Below, in pieces: positions 26,617 to 35,996 of a stretch of 64,000 nucleotides of DNA. Both the position numbers and the translations under genes were made by a program. This DNA is from Fulvivirga imtechensis AK7 (lineage in GTDB: Bacteria; Bacteroidota; Bacteroidia; Cytophagales; Cyclobacteriaceae). The stretch lies in the NCBI RefSeq assembly GCF_000331535.1, contig NZ_AMZN01000045.1, positions 1-64,000 on the forward strand. Direction: 5' to 3'. Numbering within the stretch: the first letter of the stretch is position 1; each line of letters begins with the position of its first letter. The notes beneath the pieces are model-generated. The model made no database searches and was not told the origin of the DNA. It saw nothing but the letters and a program-made list of their open reading frames with translations.

Positions 26617-29034
26617 ATGCTCAGAAATCATTTAGTATTCTCGCTTCGGCTTTTTTTAAAGGATGGCTTTTACAGCTTACTAAATATAGGAGGTTTAGCG
26701 CTCGGGATCACTACGGGAGTCGTATTGTTGCTCATTCTGCAATATGATCTTCAATATGATAAACATCATCACCAGTATGAGCGCATATATCGATATACAC
26801 AGAAACTGGAAGCGCAAGGTGCGGTATTTGATGTCGCGCTTTCGGCACCGGAATTATCAACCATTCTTTATCAGGAATTGCCTGAAATAGAGGCGATCGC
26901 CAGAATTCAGGAGTATTCTGATCCACTGGTGCGCCATATAACCACTGATGGTACGGTAAAACAGTTCAGGGAAGAGTATGTGGTTCGCGCCGACTCCGCA
27001 TTTTTTTCAGTCTTCACCCATAAGGTTCTGAACGGAAATGGTGAAAAGGCTCTGAACGGTGCAAATAATGTGGTGCTAAGCGCTTCAGCAGCCAAAAGGT
27101 ACTTTGGAGAAGCAGATGCACTGGGTCAGATACTGATGATGCCCGACAGTCAGATATACGAAGTTACTGCTGTTATTGAAGACCTGCCAGCCAATTCCCA
27201 TGTAAAATATGATATTGTCCTTTCGGAAATTCTTTCCAGGGATCCTGTCGGTGATCTACAACTTTCCGAAGCCTATTGGAATCCCGAGGTATATACTTAT
27301 ATACTTTTTAAAGAGGGAACAGATCCCGATATTTTCTATGATAGGTTCCCGGCCATCTATGATAAAACGTATAGGCTGTTCGGTAATAAGATAGAGGGAA
27401 AAGTAACTCCTTATTTGGAACGGTTAGACATGATTCATTTTCATTCTACCAAAGGTGCCGATTATCCACAAGGTGATTTAAAGTTTGTTTATGGTTCCGT
27501 GGCAATAGGCGCATTTATTATTTTACTGGCCTGCATCAATTATGTGAATATGTCTACAGCCAGGGCGTCAAAAAGAACTGCGGAAATGGCAATGAGAAAG
27601 GTGTTGGGTTTAAGCCGCTCCAGGTTATTCTTTGCTGTATTGTCCGAAGCAGTGATCATAAGTCTTGCCGCAATGGTGTTGGCTGTGGCGCTAAGTTATT
27701 ATATTGTGGAAATGTCAGGTTTTACCAACCTGATACAGAGAAACCTTGATCTTAATTTTATCAATAACCCGGTACTTCTTGCGGGCCTATTGGCGCTCGG
27801 TTTAGGTATTGGCATTGTTTCAGGTATATATCCTGCTATATACATACCCTCAATTCCGGTAACCAATGCATTAAAAGGAAACAAATCTATCAAACTATCC
27901 GGGGGGTGGGTTAGAAAAGGCCTTATTGTTTTTCAGTTTTTTCTCTCACTTACCGTGGTAATATGTACTGTGATCATGGGGCGGCAAGTTGAATTTCTCC
28001 GGAATATGGATCCAGGATTTAATCGAAATAACATACTGGTTTTGCCCTTGCCAGAGAGCAGGTATGTCAACAGCACAGAAGTTTTTCAAAACAAGTTGAT
28101 GAGTAACCCTGATATTGTGGCTGTTACTTCAGCGTCTCAGCTTCCGAATAATGTGCAGAGTTACCAGGTACTAAAAGTTGAAGATGAAGCGCGTGGCATG
28201 GTGCAGCAGCAATTTTGCTTCCTGATGGTCGGTGATGATTTTCTAAACACCCTGGGGCTGTCACTTTCCAGTGGGCGTGATTTTAGGCGCAACAACGAAT
28301 CAGATTACTATATGTCCTTTATTATCAATGAAACCGCGGCTCGCGAGTTGGGATGGGCTAACGATGCTGTCGGTAAAAGAGTGGCCTATTTTCATGATGA
28401 AAATTGGGGCGAGGTTATAGGAGTTATCAAGGACTTTAATCACCTTTCACTACATAATGGCATTGAACCCATTATTATGGTTTATTCTAAAAACATCAAC
28501 AACATCATGATGGTCCGGCTTTCGGGTAATAACATCTCGCAAACAATTAATTATATAGAGTCTACCTGGAATGAATATATGCCATCACAGCCTTTTGAGT
28601 ATGAATTTCTGGACCAATCCTTGCGCCAGCAGTACCAGAGCGATCAGGTACAACACCGGCTGATACAGATCTTATCTTTTGTTTGTATCTTTATTTCAGT
28701 TCTTGGGCTGATAGGGCTATCTGCTTTTACAGCCTCGCAGAAAACAAAGGAAATAGGCATTCGTAAGTCTTTGGGTGCAACAGTGCCACAAATTGTACTT
28801 CTTTTTTCAAAAGAATATTTAAAGCTGATTATCGTTGCCCTCATTGTTGCTATTCCTGTATCCAACTATGTGGTCACGGAGTGGATGAAAAATTTTGCCT
28901 ATCAGATAGACATCAGATACTATTATTTTCTTGTCCCGGGGCTGTTGATCATGTTGCTTGCACTGGCTACTGTAAGTATACTCTCCTGGAGAACTTCTAA
29001 TACAAATCCTGCTGAAGCATTAGGATATGAATAG
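26617..29034 (+). CDS. FtsX/MacB-type ABC transporter permease
   Basis: An 805-residue permease with the Bacteroidota duplicated layout. TM1 (about 21-40) and a large extracytoplasmic MacB-like domain are followed by an FtsX block of three TM segments (about 280-400). A TM near 435, a second large domain, and a C-terminal FtsX block (about 675-790, with KTKEIGIRKSLGAT) follow. The N-terminal FSLRLFLKDGFYSLLNIGG and AMRKVLGLSRSRL are typical. No ATPase gene is adjacent. Such permeases often come in large families sharing ATPases. Position suggests control by the upstream LytS/LytTR pair. Confidence 0.9.
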   Translation: MLRNHLVFSLRLFLKDGFYSLLNIGGLALGITTGVVLLLILQYDLQYDKHHHQYERIYRYTQKLEAQGAVFDVALSAPELSTILYQELPEIEAIARIQEYSDPLVRHITTDGTVKQFREEYVVRADSAFFSVFTHKVLNGNGEKALNGANNVVLSASAAKRYFGEADALGQILMMPDSQIYEVTAVIEDLPANSHVKYDIVLSEILSRDPVGDLQLSEAYWNPEVYTYILFKEGTDPDIFYDRFPAIYDKTYRLFGNKIEGKVTPYLERLDMIHFHSTKGADYPQGDLKFVYGSVAIGAFIILLACINYVNMSTARASKRTAEMAMRKVLGLSRSRLFFAVLSEAVIISLAAMVLAVALSYYIVEMSGFTNLIQRNLDLNFINNPVLLAGLLALGLGIGIVSGIYPAIYIPSIPVTNALKGNKSIKLSGGWVRKGLIVFQFFLSLTVVICTVIMGRQVEFLRNMDPGFNRNNILVLPLPESRYVNSTEVFQNKLMSNPDIVAVTSASQLPNNVQSYQVLKVEDEARGMVQQQFCFLMVGDDFLNTLGLSLSSGRDFRRNNESDYYMSFIINETAARELGWANDAVGKRVAYFHDENWGEVIGVIKDFNHLSLHNGIEPIIMVYSKNINNIMMVRLSGNNISQTINYIESTWNEYMPSQPFEYEFLDQSLRQQYQSDQVQHRLIQILSFVCIFISVLGLIGLSAFTASQKTKEIGIRKSLGATVPQIVLLFSKEYLKLIIVALIVAIPVSNYVVTEWMKNFAYQIDIRYYYFLVPGLLIMLLALATVSILSWRTSNTNPAEALGYE

Positions 29035-29051
29035 TTGGTATTGTCTATTTA

Positions 29052-29146
29052 GTCTTTGCAAGAAAACTCTAAGTGGCTTTAAGAAAACATTCCTGCCAAA
29101 GAGCGAGACAAGCGCAACGCAGACATTGACGTTTTTTTAAAGACAC
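29052..29146. mobile_element. MITE-A copy 2 (internally shortened, 95 bp)
   Basis: The left end gtctttgcaagaaaac and right end gtttttttaaagacac match the family. The perfect duplication tattta lies at 29046-29051 and 29147-29152. The central part of the family sequence is missing. Confidence 0.8.
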
Positions 29147-29222
29147 TATTTAGCGTGAGTTCGATATAAACGCTCGGTCATCCTATCCCGAAAGCTTTAA
29201 TAGTCGACAGTTGGCAAAAAAA

Positions 29223-29293
29223 GTAATGAGTATTGAGTAGAAGAACAGCAATAAGAACAATACTCAATACTGATGTCTCAATACTAAATTTAC
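29223..29293. repeat. Heptanucleotide tract, unit AATACTC
   Basis: Units gtaatga, gtattga at 29223-29236, then aatactc, aatactg, atgtctc, aatacta, aatttac at 29259-29293 in 7-bp register. Confidence 0.6.
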
Positions 29294-29431
29294 CGGTCAT
29301 CCCTGGCGAGAGGAAGGATCTTCCTGAGTTATAAATATTACCCTTGACTTTAGTAGGATTCTTCGTACCTCTTCGAGGCAAGTTCGGGGACAGGCAGAAT
29401 GACCTTAAAAAGAGGTTTTTTAGGTCTGTTC
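29288..29431. repeat. Dispersed repeat C, copy 2 (inverted relative to copy 1)
   Basis: Read on the minus strand it gives aaaaacctctttttaaggtc, then attctgcctgtccccgaac and onward through gaagatccttcctc. It parallels 10977-11117. It fills the gap between the permease and methyltransferase genes and is non-coding. Confidence 0.6.
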
Positions 29432-29486
29432 CATGCTGGATACTTAGCTGCAAAATCATTATGTTAGCAGTGAGCAAACAAAGAAT

Positions 29487-30251
29487 ATGGAAGACCACCG
29501 AAATGATGAGTTTTTAAACTCACTGGATTTGATTGACAGGAAATTGGAACAGCATATCCCTTTTATATTGGCTGATCTGTGGGAATTGGGAAGTATGCCT
29601 GAATATATTATCAAACTGATCAGGAAAAATGTGGGTAATGCAAATCTTGGCTTGATTACTGACTTTGGGTGTGGTAAAGGTGCAGTTCTCATAAAGATGG
29701 CATTGGAGTTCGACTTCAAAGGCCTGGGAATCGATTTGGTACCCGAATTTATTGATGAGGCGAAAGCGCATGCACGGGAAAATGACCTGGAAAACAGAAT
29801 AAAATTCATGGTAGGGGATATTAGAGATCAGCTCTCAAATGTGCGTGAACAAAATATGATAATCTACGGCTATGACTCGCAGCTTCTTGGAGACGTGGAG
29901 GAAACACTACTTCAATTAAAAGATTGTCTATCGAAAAGCGGCCGGATCATTTTAGAGGTCGTGTGCACTGCCGGGGAGGATAAAATTGATGAATTACCCA
30001 CAGCGAGTGAGCTGAATGATCAGATCGAAAAAGCCGGACTGACAATTGTTGATCATCTGGTATGGGATAAGGAAGTATTGGCCAGGATGAATGCTCACAA
30101 TAACAAATTAATAGCGGGACGGTTATCCGAACTCACTATGTCATATCCTGAAAAGGCTCCTCTTTTTGAGCAATATATGATGAATCAGTTAAGTGAATGT
30201 CAGGAACTGGAAAATAATATGATCTGCTCAACTTTCATGTTGCAAAATTAA
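29487..30251 (+). CDS. SAM-dependent methyltransferase, class I
   Basis: A 254-residue methyltransferase-fold protein. SAM motif I is ITDFGCGKGAVLIKMA at about 57-72, motif II acid is in GLGIDLVPEFID, and GDIRDQL follows. The substrate is unknown. It stands alone, bounded by repeat C upstream and MITE-A copy 3 downstream. Confidence 0.85.
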   Translation: MEDHRNDEFLNSLDLIDRKLEQHIPFILADLWELGSMPEYIIKLIRKNVGNANLGLITDFGCGKGAVLIKMALEFDFKGLGIDLVPEFIDEAKAHARENDLENRIKFMVGDIRDQLSNVREQNMIIYGYDSQLLGDVEETLLQLKDCLSKSGRIILEVVCTAGEDKIDELPTASELNDQIEKAGLTIVDHLVWDKEVLARMNAHNNKLIAGRLSELTMSYPEKAPLFEQYMMNQLSECQELENNMICSTFMLQN

Positions 30252-30261
30252 CCATTACTTC

Positions 30262-30404
30262 TTGTCTCTAAGAAAACGTCAATGTCTGCGTTACGCTTGT
30301 CCCAAAAATGCTCTCGTACCTTATAGTACGCTCCGCTTTTTGGAACTTCGCAAGCCTTGACCTTGACCTTTTCTTAAAGCCACTTAGAGTTTTCTTAAAG
30401 CCAC
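30262..30404. mobile_element. MITE-A copy 3
   Basis: The ends are ttgtctctaagaaaac and gttttcttaaagccac. The perfect duplication tacttc lies at 30256-30261 and 30405-30410. The internal hairpin around ctcgtaccttatagtacg is present. The element sits 11 bp after the methyltransferase stop and 18 bp from the sulfotransferase stop. Confidence 0.85.
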
Positions 30405-30422
30405 TACTTCGTTTCCTTTTTG

Positions 30423-31421
30423 TTACCCTAGATCATTCAAAGATGATTCCGGTGACCTTTTGGAGCTGACAAGATGTTCCAATTGCCAGAATAAATCACT
30501 TAGAGACAGCGACAGTCCTTCTAACCGCTCAAGCTGCTCTTTTTCAAACTGGTAATCAGGCCGGGGAGCCTTTAACGGTTGCTTGCTGTGGGTTTTGGTC
30601 CGTTGCCTCATAGCTTCGAGTTCATCATCGGAATAGTATAATCCAAGGCTTTCAATAACCCGGAATAGCTTGCCGGGAAGGGCTGAGTAATTTATGAGTT
30701 GAGTATTTTCATGGCTACTATATGAGATCATCCATTGGTACAGTTGGGAAAGGACTGCTGCAGAATAGCCATCCAGATCGTACGGGGGAATGTTTTTAAT
30801 GTTGAATACATCGGCCTTCAGCATACCTGGTACCATATGACGGCCTCGCATCTTCCGATGAGATTTTAACACCTCTAACGGCTGCCGGTACAAAAACAAA
30901 ACCGGAACCATCGGAAATGCCTTTCTGATCAATTGATAAAAGGCCAGATGCCAACTGTCCCATTTTATAAACAGGTTTATTTGATCATCGGTCCTTTTCT
31001 GACCCATTGCGGCCACCGCTGCCTGCAAGGCTGCTATTTTCTGTTCATTTCTTAATGTTGAAGATAAAATATCATCCAATAGCGGTGGTTCTGCATAAAT
31101 GACGTTCTTTCTTGATTGGGCCAGCATCTGCATGATCAGCGTGGAGCCACACCTGGATATATGGAAAATAAAAGCTGTAGGCAGTATTTGTTGATCAGTG
31201 CGGGTTTTTTGCTTTAAAAGCTCATCTATTGAGGTTTCCTTTACTTCAGGAGATGTCTGTTTAATGACCTTAACGCTATCCTCAAAGAAGGGCTCGTCTA
31301 AGTGTTTGTTACCTGCGTATACCCACGTTACTAGTTTTTTCTGCTCACTCAATGAAACCGGGATCCATTTGTGGGGGAAAGAGGTGGGTTTGCAAAGGTC
31401 TGCTGGGTTCATTAAATTCAT
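30423..31421 (-). CDS. Sulfotransferase-family protein
   Basis: A 332-residue protein of the sulfotransferase fold, expected to use PAPS to sulfate an unknown acceptor. The 5'-phosphosulfate loop is FIFHISRCGSTLIMQML at 84-100, a variant of the usual PKSGTT. RQPLEVLKSHRKMRGR at about 190-205 is the likely 3'-phosphate-binding region. There is no signal peptide, so it is cytoplasmic. It is divergent from the Asp/Arg hydroxylase gene with only 65 bp between start codons, suggesting joint control. Confidence 0.82.
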   Translation of the reverse strand: MNLMNPADLCKPTSFPHKWIPVSLSEQKKLVTWVYAGNKHLDEPFFEDSVKVIKQTSPEVKETSIDELLKQKTRTDQQILPTAFIFHISRCGSTLIMQMLAQSRKNVIYAEPPLLDDILSSTLRNEQKIAALQAAVAAMGQKRTDDQINLFIKWDSWHLAFYQLIRKAFPMVPVLFLYRQPLEVLKSHRKMRGRHMVPGMLKADVFNIKNIPPYDLDGYSAAVLSQLYQWMISYSSHENTQLINYSALPGKLFRVIESLGLYYSDDELEAMRQRTKTHSKQPLKAPRPDYQFEKEQLERLEGLSLSLSDLFWQLEHLVSSKRSPESSLNDLG

Positions 31422-31486
31422 TTTTTTCCTGGTACTACGTGTCTAAAACATAAAAATCATTAAATTAAATGATACTGTTGAAGTAA

Positions 31487-32206
31487 ATGAAAAAATATGC
31501 AAAGTTACCCATAGAATTTGAAGTCTCACTGCTTCAACAAGAACTGGTCATATGTGCTGCTGCATGGACTGATCACTTCAATACCGGCTACTACACCGGC
31601 AACTGGAGCGGGATTCCCTTACGGTCACCTCAGGGTAAAAATCACTCCATTTCGGCAGGAAATTCCAGTTCGGTGGACTTTGCCGATGAAGCCATTCTTG
31701 CGCATCTGACTTATACCAGGTCAGTTATCGATGCCATTCAGGCGCCAAAAAGTGCCGTCAGATACCTGCGTCTCACCCCGGGGTCAGAAATAAAACCTCA
31801 TAAAGATTTTGATCTGGTCTTCTGGGATGGCTTTGTAAGGCTGCATATCCCGGTACTGACCAATGATCAGGTGAAATTTTCAGTGGAAAATGAAATCCTT
31901 AACATGAAAGAAGGAGAGTGCTGGTTTGCCGACTTCAGCAAAACCCACAGCGTAATCAATCATGGCGAAACGGATCGTGTCCACCTGGTGATCGACTGTC
32001 AGGTGAATGACTGGCTAAGAGAGCTGTTCGTGAATGCAGGGGTCATTCAACCAGACGAAAGTGCGCCAACCGAAATGGAGACCTACGATAATGCCACCAA
32101 ACTTATGATCATAGAACAACTGGAAGCACAAGGAACGAAAAAAAGCCTGGCGATCGCTATGAATATGAGAGAAAAGATGAATACCGAATCCCTAAGTCCA
32201 AAGTAA
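31487..32206 (+). CDS. Aspartyl/asparaginyl beta-hydroxylase-like Fe(II)/2-oxoglutarate oxygenase
   Basis: A 239-residue dioxygenase of the Asp_Arg_Hydrox family. Iron ligands are probably His105 and Asp107 in KPHKDFD and His154 in KTHSVINHG, with Arg164 (TDRVHLVID) for 2-oxoglutarate. The ends GSEIKPHKD and EGECWFADF are typical. It hydroxylates an amino acid, free or in a peptide; the target is unknown. The divergent neighbour is a sulfotransferase, an association that suggests sequential hydroxylation and sulfation, but this is inference. Confidence 0.87.
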   Translation: MKKYAKLPIEFEVSLLQQELVICAAAWTDHFNTGYYTGNWSGIPLRSPQGKNHSISAGNSSSVDFADEAILAHLTYTRSVIDAIQAPKSAVRYLRLTPGSEIKPHKDFDLVFWDGFVRLHIPVLTNDQVKFSVENEILNMKEGECWFADFSKTHSVINHGETDRVHLVIDCQVNDWLRELFVNAGVIQPDESAPTEMETYDNATKLMIIEQLEAQGTKKSLAIAMNMREKMNTESLSPK

Positions 32207-32241
32207 TTGGTTGTCAATGACTGGAGGACGGTACGTGTCAC

Positions 32242-32283
32242 CAGCCACCAACCTTCAGAACCCAGCCACCAGCCACCCATGTC
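32242..32283. repeat. Heptanucleotide tract, unit CAGCCAC
   Basis: Six units in 7-bp register: cagccac, caacctt, cagaacc, cagccac, cagccac, ccatgtc. The rest of the gap to 32509 holds no gene and only weak 7-bp patterning (cggactt, cgacttc, ggtccaa). Confidence 0.75.
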
Positions 32284-32515
32284 GCAATTGGCCTCTCCTT
32301 TTGTCATAATCACCCACTTCCGGTGTGAAACTTCATCTATATCTTTGAATTATTAACCAATAGAGCCTGCCAATCCTTAATGGCGATCGGTACAGGCACA
32401 GGATAAACAGAATCGGCAGTTGGTCAAAGCAGTTGGCAAATAAGGTGAGTAATAACTGAGATCTCCAGTGATGCATTCGGACTTCGACTTCGGTCCAATG
32501 CTCAATAACTAAATA

Positions 32516-32659
32516 GTGTCTCTAAGAAAACGCCAATGCCTGCGTTACGCTCGCCCCAAAAATGCTCACGTACCTCAGTACGCTCCACTTTTTGGGACTT
32601 CGTCCCGCCCTTTGGCGGGAACGTTTTCTTAAAGCCACTTAGAGTTTTCTTACAAACAC
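32516..32659. mobile_element. MITE-A copy 4 (most complete copy)
   Basis: The ends gtgtctctaagaaaac and gttttcttacaaacac are good terminal inverted repeats. The perfect duplication taaata lies at 32510-32515 and 32660-32665. The internal parts are intact: cccgccctttggcggg and cgtacctcagtacg hairpins. The element ends only 7 bp before the start codon at 32673, so the transcription start of the VOC/MATE operon must lie in or beyond it. Confidence 0.9.
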
Positions 32660-32672
32660 TAAATATATAATC

Positions 32673-33518
32673 ATGAAAAATCTAATCTACCCGTGTCTAT
32701 GGTTTGACGGAAATGCAAGCGAAGCAGCAAGCTTCTATTGTGCTACATTCAGGAATTCAAAAGTAGTTTCTGATACTCCTATAGTTGTAAATTTTGAAAT
32801 GAAAGGCCAAAAATTCATGGCTCTGAACGGAGGGACACAGTTTAAACCCAATCCATCCATATCTTTTATGGTAGCCTGCGAAACAGCAGATGAAATAGAA
32901 GGTGCCTGGGAAAAACTAACTGAAGGTGGCAAGGTGCTAATGCCACTGGATAAATACGATTGGAGTGAGAAATATGGTTGGGTACAAGATCGTTTTGGGG
33001 TTAGTTGGCAACTGTCGCTGGGTAATACCGTAGACCAAAAGTTTATTCCTTCACTGATGTTTACTCAAGACAAAGCAGGCAAGGCTGAGGAGGCCATACA
33101 CTTCTATACATCTGTTTTCGATAATGCCTCCGTTGACCATTTATATAAATATACAGCCGAAGATCAAGATACAGAGGGTATGGTGAAACATGCGCAGTTT
33201 ACACTCCGTAAACAGCCTTTTACTGCTATGGACAGTTCATTGTCACACCAGTTTAGTTTCAGTGAAGGGGTTTCGCTGGTAGTGGAATGTAAAGACCAGC
33301 AAGAGATTGATCACTATTGGAATAAGCTGACAGAAGAAGGAGAGGAAAGCATGTGCGGATGGTTAAAAGATAAATACGGTGTTTCCTGGCAGATTATTCC
33401 GGCTGTGCTGGAACATTATATGAATGATCAGAAAAAAGCTCAAAAAGTGACGGAAGCATTCCTGAAAATGAGGAAATTTGATATAGAACAGCTCGAAGAA
33501 GCTTATGAACGAGGATAA
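32673..33518 (+). CDS. Tandem VOC (PhnB-like) protein
   Basis: A 281-residue protein with two VOC/PhnB-like domains (about 1-125 and 130-260). Each has a YPCLWFDGNASEAASFYCATF-type or MFTQDKAGKAEEAIHFYTSVF-type opening, and each closes with KYGVSWQ or RFGVSWQ. These 3-demethylubiquinone methyltransferase-like VOC proteins lack a settled function. The stop region overlaps the MATE gene by 14 bp, so the pair is coupled and a role in handling or exporting a small toxic compound is possible. Confidence 0.88.
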   Translation: MKNLIYPCLWFDGNASEAASFYCATFRNSKVVSDTPIVVNFEMKGQKFMALNGGTQFKPNPSISFMVACETADEIEGAWEKLTEGGKVLMPLDKYDWSEKYGWVQDRFGVSWQLSLGNTVDQKFIPSLMFTQDKAGKAEEAIHFYTSVFDNASVDHLYKYTAEDQDTEGMVKHAQFTLRKQPFTAMDSSLSHQFSFSEGVSLVVECKDQQEIDHYWNKLTEEGEESMCGWLKDKYGVSWQIIPAVLEHYMNDQKKAQKVTEAFLKMRKFDIEQLEEAYERG

Positions 33519-34941
33519 AAATGTATCGACTCTGCCACAGCAGGCATCCATACAACGATTGTCGATCTGGAAGGAGTTAAAAAATGCCATCAGGGGAACT
33601 GAAGCAGACTATACCCAGATAGGAATGAAGCACGCCATTTTCCTTTTGGCTGTGCCGATGATCCTGGAGTTGGTGATGGAATCCACGTTTGCTGTGGTTG
33701 ATATTTATTTTGTTGGCAAATTAGGAGCATCAGCAGTAGCTACTGTTGGTATTACTGAAACTTATCTGTTTCTCCTGTACTCTATAGGTATGGGTCTTTC
33801 TATGGCTGTTACAGCCATTATTGCGAGACGAATTGGAGAAAAAAAGAAGGAGGAAGCGGCCGTGTCTGCCATTCAAGCGCTATTTCTTGGGTTGCTGGCA
33901 TCCTTGCCATTTACTTTTGCGGGTATTTTCTTTGCTAAGGACCTGCTTACGCTGATGGGCGCTGATGGCTGGAGTATTAACGAGGGATACCGCTATACAC
34001 AATGGATGTTGGGTGGAAATGCCGTTATTATGATGCTGTTTGTTATCAATGCGGTTTTCCGTGGTGCCGGAGATGCAGCCATTGCTATGCGCATACTTTG
34101 GATCTCGAATGGCATTAATATTATATTGGACCCGTTGCTCATTTTTGGCTTGGGACCTGTACCTGCTTTAGGTATTGAAGGAGCTGCTGTGGCAACTACC
34201 ATTGGCAGAGGCATCGGTGTGGCTGTACAGCTCTGGACATTGTTTAGGGGCGGGAAGCATATAGCTGTAAAGACCACTCAGATCCAATGGAATAGCAAAG
34301 TGATCCTGAATATATTTCGCACATCACTGGGAGGCATCGGTCAGATGATCATTGGTATGACATCCTGGATATTTCTGATGAGAATACTTGCTGACATTGG
34401 CAGCGAGGCAGTGGCAGGAGCTACGATTGCGTTGCGGATTATGATGTTTACCATGATGCCTGCATGGGGGTTGTCCAACGCAGCAGCCACACTGGTAGGC
34501 CAGAATTTGGGTGCAGGACACCCTGAGCGTGCAGAGAGCGCTGTTTGGAAAACTGGTCTGTATAATATGATTTTCCTCGTATGCGTATCGGTGACATTCT
34601 TTTTCTTTAACGAACCTTTAATGAAGATTTTTACAGATGATCTGCGGGTAATCGCCATTGGTTCGGAATGGTTACAGATACTTTCATTTTCTTTCTGGGT
34701 ATATGGCTGGTGGATGGTATCTGTACAGGCATTCAATGGAGCTGGAGATACAAAAACACCGACTAAGATCAACCTGGTATTTTTCTGGTTGATTCAGATC
34801 CCTTTGTCCTACCTGTTGGCGATAACATTTGGTTGGGAACAATCAGGGGTGTTTTGGGGTGTGTTTGTTTCAGAAACATTGGTAGGATTATTCACACTGT
34901 GGCTGTTTACACGGGGTAGTTGGAAAAAGGCAGTGGTATAG
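33505..34941 (+). CDS. MATE-family efflux transporter
   Basis: A 478-residue inner-membrane antiporter with 12 predicted TM segments and the two-bundle MATE pattern (MILELVMESTFAVVDIYFVG, then GGIGQMIIGMTSWIFLMR). It probably exports cationic compounds using Na+ or H+. It overlaps the VOC gene by 14 bp, making a two-gene operon downstream of a MITE-A insertion. Confidence 0.92.
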   Translation: MNEDKNVSTLPQQASIQRLSIWKELKNAIRGTEADYTQIGMKHAIFLLAVPMILELVMESTFAVVDIYFVGKLGASAVATVGITETYLFLLYSIGMGLSMAVTAIIARRIGEKKKEEAAVSAIQALFLGLLASLPFTFAGIFFAKDLLTLMGADGWSINEGYRYTQWMLGGNAVIMMLFVINAVFRGAGDAAIAMRILWISNGINIILDPLLIFGLGPVPALGIEGAAVATTIGRGIGVAVQLWTLFRGGKHIAVKTTQIQWNSKVILNIFRTSLGGIGQMIIGMTSWIFLMRILADIGSEAVAGATIALRIMMFTMMPAWGLSNAAATLVGQNLGAGHPERAESAVWKTGLYNMIFLVCVSVTFFFFNEPLMKIFTDDLRVIAIGSEWLQILSFSFWVYGWWMVSVQAFNGAGDTKTPTKINLVFFWLIQIPLSYLLAITFGWEQSGVFWGVFVSETLVGLFTLWLFTRGSWKKAVV

Positions 34942-34947
34942 TTTTTT

Positions 34948-35188
34948 AGTTCATCGTTCACAGTTTATAGTTCGCCGGTTCTCAGTTTTAAAACAATACA
35001 GCCTGAACATCAAACACATATCAATCGGTAGTAGACAAAAGGAAGTCGGAAGCACGGAGAGCTGCAAGCTATAAGCAAAATATCAATTGTTAAACAACAA
35101 TTAACGAATAACCAAGTCCCAAGCTGAAAGCTAATCCCAACGTCAGACATTATTCAAACGAATAACCATTAACCATTAAACCATTAAC
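34948..35188. repeat. Heptanucleotide-patterned intergenic region (AGTTCAT; ATTAACC)
   Basis: At 34948-34989: agttcat, cgttcac, agtttat, agttcgc, cggttct, cagtttt. At 35161-35188: aataacc, attaacc, attaaac, cattaac. Weaker 7-bp units occur between (ggaagtc, ggaagca near 35041). No gene is present in the gap. Confidence 0.65.
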
Positions 35189-35196
35189 ACCAACAC

Positions 35197-35240
35197 CAAA
35201 AGCCCTGCCGAAGTGAATTACGGTTCACCTGGCAGGGCTC
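35197..35240 (-). terminator. Terminator after the BON-domain gene
   Basis: agccctgcc (35201-35209) pairs with ggcagggct (35231-35239) around an inner gtgaa/ttcac stem. On the minus strand it is followed by TTTT. It lies 26 bp past the BON gene stop. Confidence 0.75.
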
Positions 35241-35265
35241 CTGACCGGGTTCAGCGTGAATAGCT

Positions 35266-35940
35266 CTAAACAAAGATCTCGGTATTGATCTCGATCTGGT
35301 TGTCTACAGTAAGTACCCCCGGTGATGACCAGGCCACTCTTTCGGCTTCTTCTTTTTCCGCCCAGGACCTGACAGTTCCTCTCAAGGAAACTTTAGACCC
35401 GGCAGCCTCCAGTCTGATGGCATTAGAGTCTAAAGTGGCATGTCTGTGGAAGGCCGCGGCTATTTTGGTTTTGATATCTTTTGTATCAATAACTGAAGGC
35501 TTAATGGAGATATTGTTAGTTACCCCTCTTACCCCAACAAGGCTTTCTACACTGCTTTGTGCGGTGGATTTTTGATACTTCCATTCTACCTCACCATCCA
35601 GATATACCCAGCCATTATCCACTTTTACCTCTATCTTATCTTCATTGACAGCAGTATTCCAGCGCAAGGCATTGCGCACCGCCTCCGCTATCTCTGTATC
35701 TGTTTTTTTGCCTGGAGTTCCTGCCTTTACCTCGATATCACATGCAACTACTTTTACTCCATGAACACGCTGTGCTGCACGTTCCGCAGCGAGTTTTTTG
35801 GTGTAGGTGTCTACCATACCAGAAAGTGTGATCACACCATCATGAGCTGCCACCCCAATTTGCGTATGTACATCATGCAACTGCGGTTCCCACCTGATCT
35901 CCGCCATTACATCTTTTTGAAGTTCATCATTGGTTTTCAT
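35266..35940 (-). CDS. Triple BON-domain protein
   Basis: A 224-residue protein made of three BON domains (about 1-70, 75-145, 150-220), each with the GV(I/V)TLSG / GWVYLDGEV / SKVSLRGTV strand. BON proteins bind membranes or envelope components and are linked to osmotic and general stress (OsmY, DolP). No signal peptide is visible, so localisation is uncertain. It follows hsp20 on the same strand with a 56-bp gap and probably shares its transcript. Confidence 0.9.
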   Translation of the reverse strand: MKTNDELQKDVMAEIRWEPQLHDVHTQIGVAAHDGVITLSGMVDTYTKKLAAERAAQRVHGVKVVACDIEVKAGTPGKKTDTEIAEAVRNALRWNTAVNEDKIEVKVDNGWVYLDGEVEWKYQKSTAQSSVESLVGVRGVTNNISIKPSVIDTKDIKTKIAAAFHRHATLDSNAIRLEAAGSKVSLRGTVRSWAEKEEAERVAWSSPGVLTVDNQIEINTEIFV

Positions 35941-35996
35941 TTTGAATAAATTTTTAGTTCATTAATTTTTCCTTCACCACTTTCTAAGCTATGTGC

